The notes below the pieces were generated by a model that was not told the origin of the DNA, ran no database searches, and saw only the letters and a list, made by a program, of their open reading frames with translations. The position numbers and the translations under genes are program-made. From Agelaius tricolor (Eukaryota; Chordata; Aves; Passeriformes; Icteridae): DNA of 64,000 nt. The stretch is from the NCBI GenBank assembly GCA_023055355.1, contig JALJCS010000004.1:20300244-20364243 (forward strand), in the 5' to 3' direction. Shown here in pieces: positions 40,201 to 54,215 of the stretch (within the stretch, counting starts at the first letter, position 1; each line of letters opens with the position of its first letter).

Positions 40201-43200
40201 CTAAATTTCTCAGGCTGATAGCCCTCCAGGACAAAATATCTGTAACTCAAGTCAGTATCCATGGAGTTTATTTCAAGCAAAAGGTGCAAGGCAGTACTAA
40301 CTGTGTCCCTTCCTGTCTTATTACAGGGAAAAAATCAAAAGAGAAGGTCAGCCAATCCTCTCAACACACACACACACTCCAAAAATACTAGAGAAGGATC
40401 ATAAGATCTCTCTACAGTTGCTGGACCAAGTGTTTCCTAGAGTATCTACCAAAAAAAGTGTACTTTGCTAAAAAAGTAACATTGCTCAAGCTATTCTTAG
40501 CAGTCCTGTCATCCATCAGGCCTTGTAAGCAAACAGAATTTCTCATCTAAAAATAAAAAGCTTTCTTGTGGAAGTGTGATAAACCACTTAAACACTCATG
40601 TCCAAATGTTCTTGCACAAACCAAATAAGCAGAAGGCTGTTTAATTTCAAAGGAAAAAAACCACACAGTACTACAGTGGTGTGTAAAGCAGCTGGAAGTG
40701 ACACACAGTGGAAAGAAGCCAGATCAAAAGAAGAAATTATATTCCTTGGCAAAATAGGTCCAAAGCTACCAGCATGTGATGGTGGTAGTGTTGAAAAATA
40801 AGTACTGCACTCTTAGCCAAACAGGAGCAGCAGCTTATTGAATGCCATAACCACAGCTAAGCCGTGGCTTCAGAAGCAAATTTAGGTAATCAGCATTAAA
40901 ATGTCAAAACAGTAACACTAGCCAAACACTCTGGATTAACTTTTCTAAAAGCACAGAACACGTGACAGATGAAAATGATGCCTTTTGGGACGTGCTGGTG
41001 TCTCCTGAAAGATGATAGGCCAAACCTGAAAAGGCCCCTAGAAGAGCTTGAAGCTCACTGCTGCCAAAATTAGAGGAAAACCTCAGACCTCACACAGCAA
41101 GTGAATATCAGAACTTTGCTTAGACAACCAGTAATTGATCATGAGACACTAAAACGTTTTGGCTATTACCTCTCACCCAATGTGACCTAGGCCCTTGAGA
41201 AGCCCCATTCTAGCAGATGTTCGTGAGCATAGCAAGAAAGGGATTAGCAAAATGTTCAAGTGAAAAGGATAGTCTAAGTTCAAATAGCTTCTTGACATTA
41301 CAAATTAAATAAAACTGTCCTTCAGGAATGAAGTCTCCCAAATGACTGATTGATATGACAGCAAAGAAACAGGAAGAATAAAAAATACAGGAAGTATAGG
41401 ATCCAAGTCATTAAGCAGAGGGAGACTTAACTGAATGGTCATGATCAAAGCTAGTACCAAATTACAATATATTAGGAAAAGAAACTTAACTGTACAATAG
41501 CATAGAGAGGGTGAATGTTATGGAACTGAGAATAAAGACTTGCAACAGCTGAAAAATAGTGGGGAAAAACCCAAAGTGCCAGTGCTATTAAAAAAGACAC
41601 CTTGAGATAAGTTTTCAAAGAGCTCAAGCATAAATAAGACCTAAAACTAAACTGAGATCTAGAAGATAAAGTTACCAGTCAGAGGCAGTGATTAGAGTAT
41701 ATCATAAAGTACTTGCAGAAGGCCTCAAAAAACCCCCAAATATAAATAAAACCCCAATTGTGATGAGAGAGGTATTCATATCTCCTGATTTATATAAAGT
41801 CAGAGCTTTTACCACCAGATTTTGTTTGTATAAGAATTTCCTGGAGAAACGGCTTAACAGAAACGAACCCTAAACCACTGAAAAACCACAAGATCCAAAT
41901 CCCCACTGCTAAGCAGTGTAGTGGTGAAGGCCTTATTTAACCCCTATCTCATCACTTAGCACTCAGAAACGAAATATTAGTAAAATTGAAACAATAATCT
42001 TACAAACTCTTATGGTGGCCATAGAAGAGGAATTATTCTTAACAATCCATAAATGATTCCACTAACTGAAGATGATTGTGATAAGTTGTGGGAAGCCTTG
42101 TGGAGAAATGTAGAAATACATGGTTACAAGAAAAACTATTACTTGCAAAGAAACACCTCATCCCCACCACTTAGTCTTGATGTTCTAAATGTCCTGTCTG
42201 GATTCTTTTGAGTTATGCTATTTTTTCCCCCTCTAATTTGTCTTTCTTCTCAAGCTTTCTGGAAGGAAAAAAAACCCAAAACCTCGAATCTCTGCCCCAA
42301 AGTACATAGTTTAGTATTTGTGTATTAAGATCTAAAAGCCCCTATTCCGTTGCTCACTTGAAATTACCTGACAATCACACTTCTGGAAAAATACCAAAAT
42401 CAGCAGGAAAAGTCTCACTCTCAGACTAGGAGAAACATAAATCTTAGACAGGTATTTCTTTCTGTTTGTAAGCATTCTGTGGTCCTTCCACTTGCTTCAC
42501 AACCAATTTAGACTTGAATTTCCTCTTATCACAGCTTCTATTTTGAACTTAACTTTTGAGAAGGAAAAGGAACAATATGAAAAGCAGGCTCTTCTAGCAC
42601 CAGTCCATAGGAAATTCACTCAAAAAAGCCCTGCTAGTAGAGGTGAAAAAAACCCCTTTAAATCAGTGCAAAAATACATAAAGCCTTTGGTAACCTTGTT
42701 TCACAGTTTTGGGCAGGATTTTGGTTTTGTTCTTAATTAAAAGAACTTTTGGGTCAATTTGCTTACAAGTCCCACAAAACCAGACACAAACTACTACTAA
42801 TTACAAAATATTCCAACAAGCTGCAAAATCAACAAACAACTGCAACAGTCTATGAACATGTTCATCTCTTTTGTCTACCATTTACTTCTGCCACTTTAGA
42901 ATGTTCCCAAGGATGCTCAGATCCCTAAAGAGCAATCTAACATGCACATATTCCCAAATAAAGGGAAAAGAATCCTTCAACAGGGCAATAATCCAAGTCT
43001 GCAGAAATTATGGATTTACACAATGAAATTGTGTAATATATGAAGTTTATGAAGTTTCAGAAAACAAGTATTGCTGTAGTACTCCCTTTACAAGACCAAA
43101 CAGAAAAGCGTTCCATAGGAATTGTTTCATAGGGCTATGCAGTCCCTGCTCAAATTAGGCACTTTTGGAAGACTACTCCTTTACTGTGGCTTTCAGTCAC

Positions 43201-43462
43201 TACACAAAATTAAAATAATAACAGCCAGAAATAATATTCACAAAGTGATACTGCAGCAACTTAATTAATTCAAAAAATTTATCTTCAGAGGTGTCAAATA
43301 CATAATTTGAAAGCTTAGAAAGAAATTTCCTGGTTTTCACTAAGCTGTGCAAAAACACACCTACTGATATGGTGCCTGGAATATGTTCACTAGCTAAATT
43401 TTCTGGCTTGTTCCCTCACAGATCCTATGTCATTACTCATTTCCATCAATCTCCTCTCCCAA

Positions 43463-43768
43463 GCAACACACAACAGGACAAGAAGAAATGGCCTCAAGAT
43501 GTGCCAGGGGACATTTAGTTTTGATATTAGGAAAAATTTCCTCACCAGAAGGGTTATTAAACAGCAGAACAGGCAGCTTAGAGAAGTGGTTGAGTTGCTC
43601 TCAATGGATATTTAAAAGATATGTTTTCTATTTAAAAGAAATCTATTTCAAAGATATGTTGATGTGACAATTAGGAACATGGTTTAGTGGTGGACTTGGC
43701 AGTATTAGAGTAATGACTGGACTCAATGACCTTAAGAGTCTTTTCCAATCTAAATGATTCTATGATTC
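43463..43768 (+). mobile_element. CR1 LINE fragment with 3' end, plus orientation
   Basis: Forward-sense CR1 3' region: acaggacaagaagaaatggc, ggggacatttagttttgata, gaaaaatttcctcaccagaa, acatggtttagtggtggact and the end tctaaatgattctatgattc. It is 5'-truncated and ends on the canonical octamer-type tail. A duplicated stretch around tatttaaaagatatg and tatttaaaagaaatc near 43608-43645 is extra relative to the usual CR1. Confidence 0.94.
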
Positions 43769-46194
43769 CCCTCAGCTTATCCTCTATCTGATCTTCCTCA
43801 CAACACATCTATTTCAAAACCATGGCTCTGCCTTCCTCCACACTACCTCCTGGCAGTTTCTATACCCCTGCAGCTGAAAGCAAGAGAGAATTAGCAATTA
43901 GGCCTCTGTCAAATCATTAAACCAAATGTGCTCAGAACATAGTATAACACACACTGGAATCAAGACATGGAGATGCCGTGAAGGGGTTATTTCCATCCTT
44001 TTGTTTTTCCCTCATCTTCTTCTTCCATGTGTAAGAAGCATTATTAGCATTGCAGTGGAAGTGTGCGAACACAGTCTTTCACATCCCTCTCTAAAGAGCC
44101 TGTAGCTGACACATGTAGTAGAAAGTCAGGTCTCTATTCCTGGTTTCATTTGATAGGCAAAAAGGGCTAAAGGTAAAGATGCTTAATTGCTATGTTCACA
44201 GAAATTGACTTTGAATACAACTGACCAGTCACCCAACAAAGACGACATCTGTATAAATCAGAGGTAAGAGAATGAATTCCTGTTCCAATGTGCCAAAAGT
44301 TTTAAATAAATAAGAGGAGGAAGCCATCACTAGCTTTTTGTCCAACAAGCTCTAAACCATAGTGTAAATAAAGATTTGCACAAGAACTCCTATTTTCAAC
44401 AATATCTCAGTATACATCATAAAAATCAGGAACATTAGTGTTTATTACCTCATCTCAACTAACAGCTGAAAAGAACAAATATTTACAAGGACACCCACCC
44501 CTATATTTTTTTACGATTTAGCCATAAAATTTGAGGTTTCACAGACAAATTATGATCATTCACGTAGGACAGATCTACCCAGAACTTACTGGAATCACTC
44601 ATTATTTACACAAGCATTACTGTGACCATAACATTCAATGTATTATATTAAAAATAAGAAATTCCATTGTCTGTATATATCACCTGGCTGCTGAAGTTGA
44701 AATTGTATGGGCAAAATTGAATTGCCTCTTTGGACACATTAGGTGGAAAACCAAACCAAAAATATAGGCACTAATTTAAAACAGATTCAATCATAAACTG
44801 CATGTCTTATGTTTGGAGAAGGAACAGATTTTGCACTTATTTAGCCATTTAAATTACTTTTACATTATTTCAAAAAATTACACATTTTAAAACAGATAAG
44901 TGATTTATGGCTCATGGATTCATATTTTTCCACAGAGTTAAGCATGAACACTTGTTGTACAACTGAAAGATGAAGACGGGGCAAGAGGATTTTGTTTGCT
45001 TGCTTATTGTGGGGATTTTTTAAGGGATTGGGAGATGCACAAGAAAATAATTAAAGCCATTTTTCTTGTATAATACTATACTGTTGGTTCAGTCTGAGCT
45101 CTACATACATCATTAGAAAGATAAAAATACTTAGAAAAATAATCATGATAGTCACACTTAACTTTAATCACTAATGAAATGTCCCATATTTTAACTGTAC
45201 GTCACTTAAAACGATTTCCCAGTGGAAAACAAAACAGAAAACATTTTAAGAAATATGTCTCCTTCATTCAACTAAATCAAACAGTAAAATTGACATTGGA
45301 CAAAACATTGCACCACTAAATGAAACCACCACTACCCACATTCACAATAGCATATATACAGGTTTTCTTGAACCAATCATGCTGCAAGAGTACCCAGTGG
45401 GCATTTCCAAAGGCTTAACCACTTTCTGAATCAAATTCTAAAGAACTGAATAGAATCAGTCTATTGTCAAAACATTTCATAGAAGATGACACCATATGCA
45501 ATAAGACTAATATTATAACCCTCTATCAGGATATTAGATCTGCTGTGACTAAAAATCCCATTCCTCACCATCAATTTCAATAGCTGTTATTATTTTTAGT
45601 GTACTGAAACTTCTACCTGTGAAACTTGCATCTTCCAGGATTAGAGGTAATAATGAAAATGCTTGTATTTTTTTAAAAAAACAAAGAGGAAAAAACAGAA
45701 TACCATACTTTATTTCAATTAAAGACAGATTTTTGTTAGTTCTAGCAGCCCAGAAGTTTGGAGTATACCTTTCAAACTTGGAAGGTAGCTAGTACCTACT
45801 ATCGCAAACAAGAAAAGGTTGGAAAGGCTGGTGAAATGTTAGAACACTGGATTTAGGTCCAAAAGATATGAGCACAGTTCCTTAACCTTTGCAAGGGAGA
45901 GGACAGGAGAAAGGAATTAGGATATATGTGTTTCTTCAAAAGATCTCCTGTAACATCTATACCCACCAATTAGTTACCTGCAAAATAAGAATGCATTCCT
46001 ACTACTTTCCCAGATTTTCTGAAAACAGCTTTAATTGTTGAAAAGCTCTCAAATACTATGGCAACATGAATGAATTCATACAGGTAATATGGTGGGGGAG
46101 GTGTCATTTAACGCTCCACATAACAGAACATAAAACCAAGGGAGTAGCACAGGTAAAAGCACTGAAGGCTTGGAATCTCAGGAAAAAAAAATCA

Positions 46195-46600
46195 GGCTTG
46201 AAGAGGCCTCTTTTCACCACCTCCTGAGATGGACATTCCACAAGCTCCCTGGACCACCTGTTTCAGTGCTTATCCTCAATAAATGTGGTTCCTTGTATCT
46301 AGTCTGAAATCTATCACTACAGCTTGTGAATGTTGCTCCATATATTTTCCCTATTTCTGAGAGAACCATGGCTTTGGCTCTCTTTTTCTGCAACCACACC
46401 CTCAGGTAGCAGGAGACAGTGATTAGTCTCAGTTAGTAATATCTTTTCCCAGGCTGAACAAATCTAGCTCTATCCGCCTCTTCTCATGCAACATATTCTC
46501 CTACCTGCTAATAATGCTAGCAGAGGCCTGATTCACTTTGTGTCTCTGACATAAACATGCAGCCCAACACTGGGCACAGTGGGGTGTCATAGTTGTAGCC
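46195..46600 (-). mobile_element. Old, diverged CR1-like fragment, minus orientation
   Basis: Antisense CR1 landmarks are recognisable but eroded: gcttgaagaggcctcttttc, ttccacaagctccctggacc, cctgtttcagtgcttatcct, and later cccaggctgaacaaatctag. Higher divergence than the other copies suggests an older subfamily. The boundaries are uncertain by about 50 bp. Confidence 0.7.
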
Positions 46601-47815
46601 AAAACTATTGCTCCAGGCCAGGGTTGGCAAGCAGAGCAGAGGCAAATCAAAACTGCCTACCCAACTCTCTGTGACTATCCAAAAAGTTTCCCTGCCCAGA
46701 GCCAAAAGATGGAGCTCAGGAATAGATCACTCAACTGCTCATACTCCTCACTACTACTCGTAAGGGCAGGACTGCATAGTTTTTGCTCAGCAGCATCATG
46801 GTTTTTAGGAACATAACTTCTCTTAGCCTCCTCTGAGCTTGTCACCAGCAAGTACTCAAACTACTACTCATACAAGAAAAGGGCTAGGGATCCTTAAACC
46901 ATACTCCTGTTAGCAACAAAACAAACAAAACTACAAACAAAAAGGAAAATAAAGCCACCAATTTGTTTGCATAATTTTGGTGTGTTTTTTTCAGCTTGAA
47001 ACCAAATCTACAGCAAAAAGCATTAGCACCTGGCAATTGATGCCAGAGGTAAAGTAATATGCATGGATTTAATGATTTCTCTGTACTTCCGTCTGCTTTA
47101 AGTATGATTGGTCTTGCAGTCTACATTTAAAATCTAAAATCTGGTTCAGGTTCTTCCTAGGTGGGCTGGTAAATTGCAGACTACTACTAATTATCATAGA
47201 GACTATGAAAGCTTCCCATGCTTGGTATGGCAAGTCAGATCAGAGATAATTGCATGACAGAGGCCTCTGGCTGCCTTGAACACTGTATTTCTTTTGGCCC
47301 TTTAAAAATTAAGCTTATGGCTCAAAACAATTGACAGCATTTATTATCTTCTTTCTTACCACTCACAGCATATACATGCAAAATCTCTGCATTTATGAGC
47401 ACTCTACTATTTATATAATTCAGAAAGTTAAGTGGAATGGTCTAATGTGGCTGACTGAATATTAAACAATAGATAGACTATATTGCTACTGATCTATAAG
47501 CAAAAGTAATTTTCAATAATCATCTCTATTGGTAGGAGAAAAGAGTTGAGAGAGATAAAGTAAGACACAGGGAGAAAGAATTCTGAAAATTAATTTCAAA
47601 ATCACAAACTCAGTGTTCAATAATGACAATTAATTTTCTCATTTCTCCATGTTCTAGCTCTCTATAAACAGGTCACTTTTGAGGGAAAATTATACTTGTA
47701 CTTTATAAATGCCAAGCAATTCATATAACAAAAATAAAATCATCCGTATTACCTACACAGCTATATATGCACATATATAAAGGGCAGGTATGGATATATA
47801 TTAGGCATACACATA

Positions 47816-47818
<3 letters not shown>

Positions 47819-47874
<56 letters not shown>
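47819..47874. repeat. (TA)14(GATA)7 compound microsatellite
   Basis: A 28-bp TA run at 47819-47846 is followed directly by seven perfect GATA units at 47847-47874. Confidence 0.97.
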
Positions 47875-48839
47875 TACAAATACAGTGTGCATAGAAACAT
47901 ACTGGTCTCTCACACATGTGTGTACAATAGCCACACCCATTTTTCCTAAGCCAAACCACTAAATGTCAGCTTTAAGCTGGGAACAGGCCTTTAATATAAA
48001 CCACTGAAATACAAGTTTATATTGGAAATGGTTAGGCACATTTAACTCTAATGATGTTAACAGGCTCTGCCATAATTCTAATCCTAGAATTCAAAAACAC
48101 GTAGTTACCGTTCTACAGTAGCATTAAAAAAGCCCCACTACCTCTCCAGCTTCAATGACCAAAAGCCCTTTTAAGAATTCATGTGCCACACAGCAAAAGT
48201 AGCAAGTGATTTTTAAACTCCTAAAATTCTTTATTCATCTCATAAAACAGATAGTAACAATGTAAAGTTGCATACCTGAAACATAAGTAAGTCCGCATGT
48301 TCTAAAACATCCTTTTTTGTATCAATTTTGGTCAGTAATGTCAGACTGAGATGTTATCGTCTTGTGATACTATCCCATAAGAGAAGCATCTTATGATAGG
48401 CAAATATTGTACCTGGTCTTCCAAAAGCACTGAGAAACCTCTTTGGAAAACTAACGGAAATGCAAAAGAAACCCCACTGATGCTGCAGAACACACATCTG
48501 GCTTCTCTGTTAAAACAGCGTTTTAACACTTATGAGTTAATAGACCAACAAGGCGCATTAATAAGAAAATACATTACACCTCAAGTACTCCAAATCCTGT
48601 TTTGATACCAAAATGACAACTGGATGGAGGACAGTGATTGCAGTGGTACCAAAGCATACTTCAGACTTCAGCTAAGGGTCAGCAAATATCTTCAAGAAAG
48701 GATTAAAGGCAGAAGATTTGGCAAAATGAGAGAATAGTTTCTCTCTAACTAACCTTGCAGGCGGGAATGCTACAACTGTCACTGTTGTAAAATTCCATTT
48801 ATTATGCCTAGTGTTCATTATCTACCTGTTTGGAGAAGT

Positions 48840-49130
48840 AGAATTCCTGCCCAGAGATAACGCTCCACATGCTTGAGCCTCTTTCTGGGAGAGAGCAAGA
48901 TCATAAAAATACTGCCTTGTAATGAGCAGTGTGTGCATGAGATATATTGGGGCAGGCAGCAGGCACCGCACAGTGCCCTCGGGCGAACCAAGCCTAGCAG
49001 AGGCTGTGCTGCTGTGGGTCTCTTTGCACTGGGATGAACTAAGCGTAACAGAGCCTGTGTTCCTCTGGGTCTCTGCCCAATGTTGTTAGTGGGTCAATGA
49101 AATAAATCTACTCTTTGCATTTCAGCTGCA
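48840..49130 (+). mobile_element. Possible LTR remnant
   Basis: A locally GC-richer segment stands out from the AT-rich intron. It contains cagtgccctcgggcgaacca, a 51-bp imperfect tandem duplication (48985-49087) with repeated tgggtctct, and then aataaatctactctttgcat, which looks like a poly(A)-signal region near an LTR end. I could not define TG...CA ends, a target-site duplication or a primer-binding site, and no coding part is present. It could instead be another kind of repeat. Confidence 0.35.
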
Positions 49131-52100
49131 AAGTGATGGTTGCCCTGGTTACCTCTTTGTGTCAATTCATGCAACTTCTAAATGCCACTAGGTCCATATG
49201 TCTGTGTTGTACAGCCACATACTCTGATTTACCGCTATCACAGCCAAGACTCAATTTTTCTTCCACCATATTTTTACTTTTTGCTTTATATTTTTGTACA
49301 TGATTATTTCTGTGCAGATAACCAACTAGTGATATGCAAAAAATAGACCAAATGTTAAAGGATTACTCTTGTGAATATTTTGTCAAATTAAAACAACTGG
49401 AAATGTGCAAAAAAGTGTGTCTACATTTGTATTGACTCAGAAAAGGCTTTTATAGTAGTATCAAATAGTAAAATGCAGTTCTGCAAGACTGAACAATATT
49501 AAAGGTTTTACATTTAACTTTGACATTTGAATGTTTTCCAGCAGTCCTGGCTGATTTTCTATGGGCATATCAGTTGTCATCATAACACTGCAGACATACA
49601 GAACAGACAAATGATGGCTACAGATGCACTGATCAAAGAGGCTGCTTCAGCCTTCTCTCTTTTCAATTTAAGAAGTTAACAACCTTGGTGACATAGACTG
49701 GAAAGACTCAAGAGTTCTGCTGATACAAGATTTTTTGAAGAAATAGATATTCTTTCTTCAAAGAAGAAAGGTGTATGTACCAAAGACAATTTTTTAGCAT
49801 GACAGGAGAAGAGTGAGTAAGATCTTTATGAACAGGAATTTAAAGCTGGGTTGCTAAATCCATATTTAGCTAGCAGACCTGATTTATAAATATTCCAAGC
49901 ATCCTCATCATCAAACACCATTTGGGTTTCAAGGGTGTCCAGCAGAGTTGAAAATAAGGCCACTAATTTTAGAGCCTAAATAGAATTAAAATTATCTAAC
50001 AGTAGGACCCTGTTTTGAACACGTCAGAATTTTGCTCAGAAGTTCTTTGGTTCCACTAGCTTAGCTGGGCAAAATCGTCTGTAAGTACAGATGAACTAGA
50101 TTAGACCAGATGTCCATCTATCCCACAGTCACTATTAGTACTAAGAGTGTCAGGAAAACCTAGGAGTGTGGTATATGCCAAAGGACACTTTCCTCATCAT
50201 ACTCTTCTAGATCCCAGCAACATGTGATGCACTTAGAAAGATTATTTATACATGGTACAAGGATAAGCACTTAGTACAAAACTAGTACATTAATACATTA
50301 ATTCAAACAGAAAAAGCGTTAATCTTACGTTATTCAAACAATGTGTGCTGGAAACAAAAGTTTAAAAACCATTGTTTCAAAAAGGGAATTTCAACTGAAT
50401 GCAAAGGCTTACAGTTCTCAGGAGAGTAAAATAAACATCAGCACATTTGCTCTCAAGAAGTAGAAAGCTGCTAAGCAGTTTCTAACACCACAAAAACACA
50501 AGGAATTGGTGTGACTGTGAAAAAGCTAAAATAGTTAAACGCTGCAAGAAAAGTCTCAAGTGCAGGCTCAGGTGGTACTAAAAGTTAGAGTTTCTGTATT
50601 TGAAATAATGTTTTTCCTCAGGGAATGAAAAATAACAAGGAATTCAGAGTCTCTTCAGGTTCCGAAAAAAAGAATTGTGAGAAGAGATGTCTGAACACTA
50701 GGATTTCAAATGGGATCTACAAAACTGGATGGGGAGTGAACTGATTTGAAGAGCCCAAACAACCAGCGAATGCACAGAATACCCTACTTTTCACCTGAAA
50801 TCTTTCCTTCAGCTCTGTTAATGTGCAACTGCAGGCTCATATGAGAGCATCTCCAAATGTGAAATACTTCTGATATTTAAATGCCAATGGGGCCAACAAC
50901 TCCTCAGGAAGTACCATATCATCAACAGCATCAAAACATAGTGCTACTTTTAATCTGATTTTAACCTCTTAGTTCTCTGAGTGCATAAATGACATGCACC
51001 TTTCAATGCAGTGTATGGTCAAGGATCTCTTCCACGAACAACCTAATTAGAATCTCTAGGGCCTTGTAATCTGACACACTTCCCTATTCCTTTTACTCCA
51101 ATTCACTCTCTTCTGCTAGTGAAAGAACTTAAAATTAGGTAACTAACTGCTGTTACATGTTTGTGAGATTCTCAACATTCTAGAGAAGGCATTGAATCTC
51201 AGGCTTTTAAGCTACTTAAATTTGGCACACAATGCTTTTAATTTCTGTACAGTTCAATATAATATCACCAACAAAGATGTGTAGGCTACATCATGCTTTT
51301 ACTAGCATGAATTTAGGAGAATCTATACAGAATCACTTAAATTAAAACAGTGTAAAATTAAAGTGTGCAAAACTAAACCCTCCATCTTCAAAGATCTATA
51401 GGAAGCAAGAGGAAATAATTTTTGTATTTCCTCTATAAATATATTTCCATAGAGAAGTCCATAGCAAATTTAAAAACACAGGAAAATATGAACAGAAAAC
51501 ACAAGTACAATGAATATGCTTTCAACTATGGTTTTGCTCATAATGCATCTGTCAGACTTCAAGAGAAATGCAGCTGACCCACAGTAGCTGTCACTGAAAT
51601 AGGCAGTTCAAAACACCTAATTAGATAATTCTGTGCAAGAACTATCATAATTTCATACCACAATCTAATGTGTTGGGGAAACATCTCTCCTAAATAAGAA
51701 GAAGCATTTTGAGATGCGAAAAACACGGTAAGTATAATTAATGGAGGAACAAAGAAAAGTGCCAAATGCTGTAAAAGACTAATACTTCAGGTAATTACTA
51801 AAATTCATGTCTGTTTCCTACCCTGGTAGACAGGAGTCCAATTAAAGTTCTCATAAGAACAGCTTCTATGTGCTGGCATGCTGTATTATGTTTGTACTGC
51901 TACAGATAGACTAGAAGATAAAAAAATAAACACTATAGCAACCTTTTTAACTCAAGGTAATAGCTAACTCTTTTTTCTTTGCATGGGTTTTGACATGGAT
52001 TTGCACACAGCTTATTGTTAGCTTAAGCAATTTAGGCAATTATCATTGCATGCATAGGAATTAACCATTTAAGTTGCTATATACACAGAAGCTTCTATTG

Positions 52101-53214
52101 GAAAAATCACATACAACAAGAACAAATGAGCTATTATGAGTCACTTAACAATCTCCTGCCCAAATACAACTTGACATTTAAACATCTTAAATTAGTTCTT
52201 ACATTAGTTAAATTTTAAAAAATTTGAATGTGTTTGGCTTGATGCACTGTTAAATGACAGGCATCAGGAAGTATGCACACCCCTTCTTTCATCCCTATTT
52301 TCAATGATATCAATTGCTTGGAACTGACCAAGCAAGTGGTTAGATGAAGCATAGGGGAATAAAAGCACAGCTTTTTCTCATGTCCTTCACAAATAAAACA
52401 CAATTATAGTGTTCTGAACACATAGTCTGGACTCAGATAATGACAGATAGTTTTGCAACAGAATTCCCTGTAGGTACCTTTTTCCTATAAATTCTGAGAA
52501 AGGTACATGCAGAGGAGGCACTGAAAATTTCCCATAGAGCAATAGCATATCAACAACTAAATCATGAAGATTTCTCCTACTGTACTGTACTGTAATTTTG
52601 GCCCAGACATCACTGTCTGCTTTCTCTTTCATTTAGAACTATTTGTGTGTCTTGCCTTTCACGATTCCACAGATCCCTGCTCTTATCTCACAGCTAAGTC
52701 AAATGGCTGGATTCTTTCCCAATTATAGCAAGGCCCTGTGCCAACCCTTTAGTACCATGCCTTTGAAGTCACAGAAGACTGCTGAGCAGCAGCAAATTTC
52801 ATATGGCTTCAAGAATATGGCACACAGTACCACACTGCACTTCAACTCAAACCACCAGGCAAAGAATTGGAGAACCTGTGGTAGGTGCACAAACCAACTT
52901 GATGCCTTCATTGAGTGAAGAACTATCATTGAAAACTCAGTAACCAGCAAAAGGGATCTAGAAAGCAGCGAGCCTTATATGACAGAGAAGGGTGACTGAA
53001 TGCTAAAATTTTACATTTTCTAGATCTAGATGAAATTAAAAAAGCAAGTAAACTTCTACTAAAACCTATACAATATTGTAAATGTGCCAACATAATTTTC
53101 GACTTTTAACCCAAAAGAGGATTGCAAGAGGAAAGATACAGGAAAAAAAGTCTACAGCTTGAAACGGCCAGTCCAATCAGCTAAAGGTTATAAGACTGGT
53201 TAAAGTCACCAGGA

Positions 53215-54215
53215 TTTGGTTTCACCATGGGACCTGCTTTGTGAAACCTGGCCTGGTGATGGGGTCCATTGGTCAGAGAAGGGTAAGAGCATCTTCAGAC
53301 CTAGGCTTGCCAGGTTGGAGAAGATAGCTTTAAACTAAAGTTGCTGGGGAAGGGGAACCTCAATCCACCCCACTCATATGATGCCCAGAGCCTGGAGAGA
53401 AGTCACAGGTCAGCACAAGGGCACCTGAAGACCACCACAAAAGAATTTCAGCCAATAAGTCAGTTTCCTCAAGGGCCCAGCTTAAAAGCCTCCCCGCTAA
53501 TGCATGCAGCATGGGGAACAAATATGGCCTGTAAGGCCATGGTCTTATTGGCATCAATGAAGTTCCCAGTGACTGGAAAAGGAAATACAACCCCCATTTT
53601 TAGAAAGGTACAGAAGGATGACCTGGGGAACTACAGGCCAGCCAGTCTCTACTCAAGGTCCAGCCAAAGCATGGAGCAGATCCTTCTGGAAACTATGCCA
53701 AGGCACATCAAAGATAAAGCAGTGATTGGTGACAGCCAACATGGCTGTACTACTGACAAATCATGCCTGAGAAGTTTGGTGGCTTTCTAAGATGGGGTTA
53801 CAACAGTGGTGGACAAGGGAAAAGAAACTGATCTCATCTACTTGAATGAAAAGCATTGGACACTGTCCTGCACAATATCTTTGTCTCTAAAATGGAGAGA
53901 GAGATTTTATGGAAGGACCACTCAGTGGATAAGGAATTGGTTGGATGGTCACACTCAGAAGGGTTGCAGTGAATGACTCATTGTCCAAGAGGAGAACAGT
54001 GATGAGTGGTATCCTCAGGGGTCAGTAATGGGACTGGCACTGTTCAGTATATTTTTAACAGACACAGACAATGGGATCACATGCACACAGCCAGTTTGCT
54101 GATGACACCAATCTGAGTGGTACAGTCAAATTGCTGGAGGGAACAGATGCCATTCAGAGGTACCTGGGCAGGCTTGGCACCTGGACGGCCTTGAAAACCT
54201 TCAGAATTCCATGAA
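53215..54215 (+). mobile_element. CR1 LINE internal fragment with reverse-transcriptase region and an internal deletion
   Basis: Forward-sense CR1 ORF2 sequence of about 1 kb. The first part (53215-53520) matches the segment before the endonuclease, around tttaaactaaag and aatgcatgcagcatggggaa. After about 53520 it jumps to the start of the reverse transcriptase: [20 protein letters not shown], then [33 protein letters not shown], and later the region around gatgacaccaatctgagtgg. Most of the endonuclease domain is therefore missing. Frameshifts and stops later in the fragment show it is dead. The 3' end is absent. Confidence 0.9.

Noticed and set aside
53341..53790. 149-codon plus-strand open frame as a host gene
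   Set aside because: It is the reverse-transcriptase part of a decayed CR1 (NYRPA-, [19 protein letters not shown] blocks), not a host protein.
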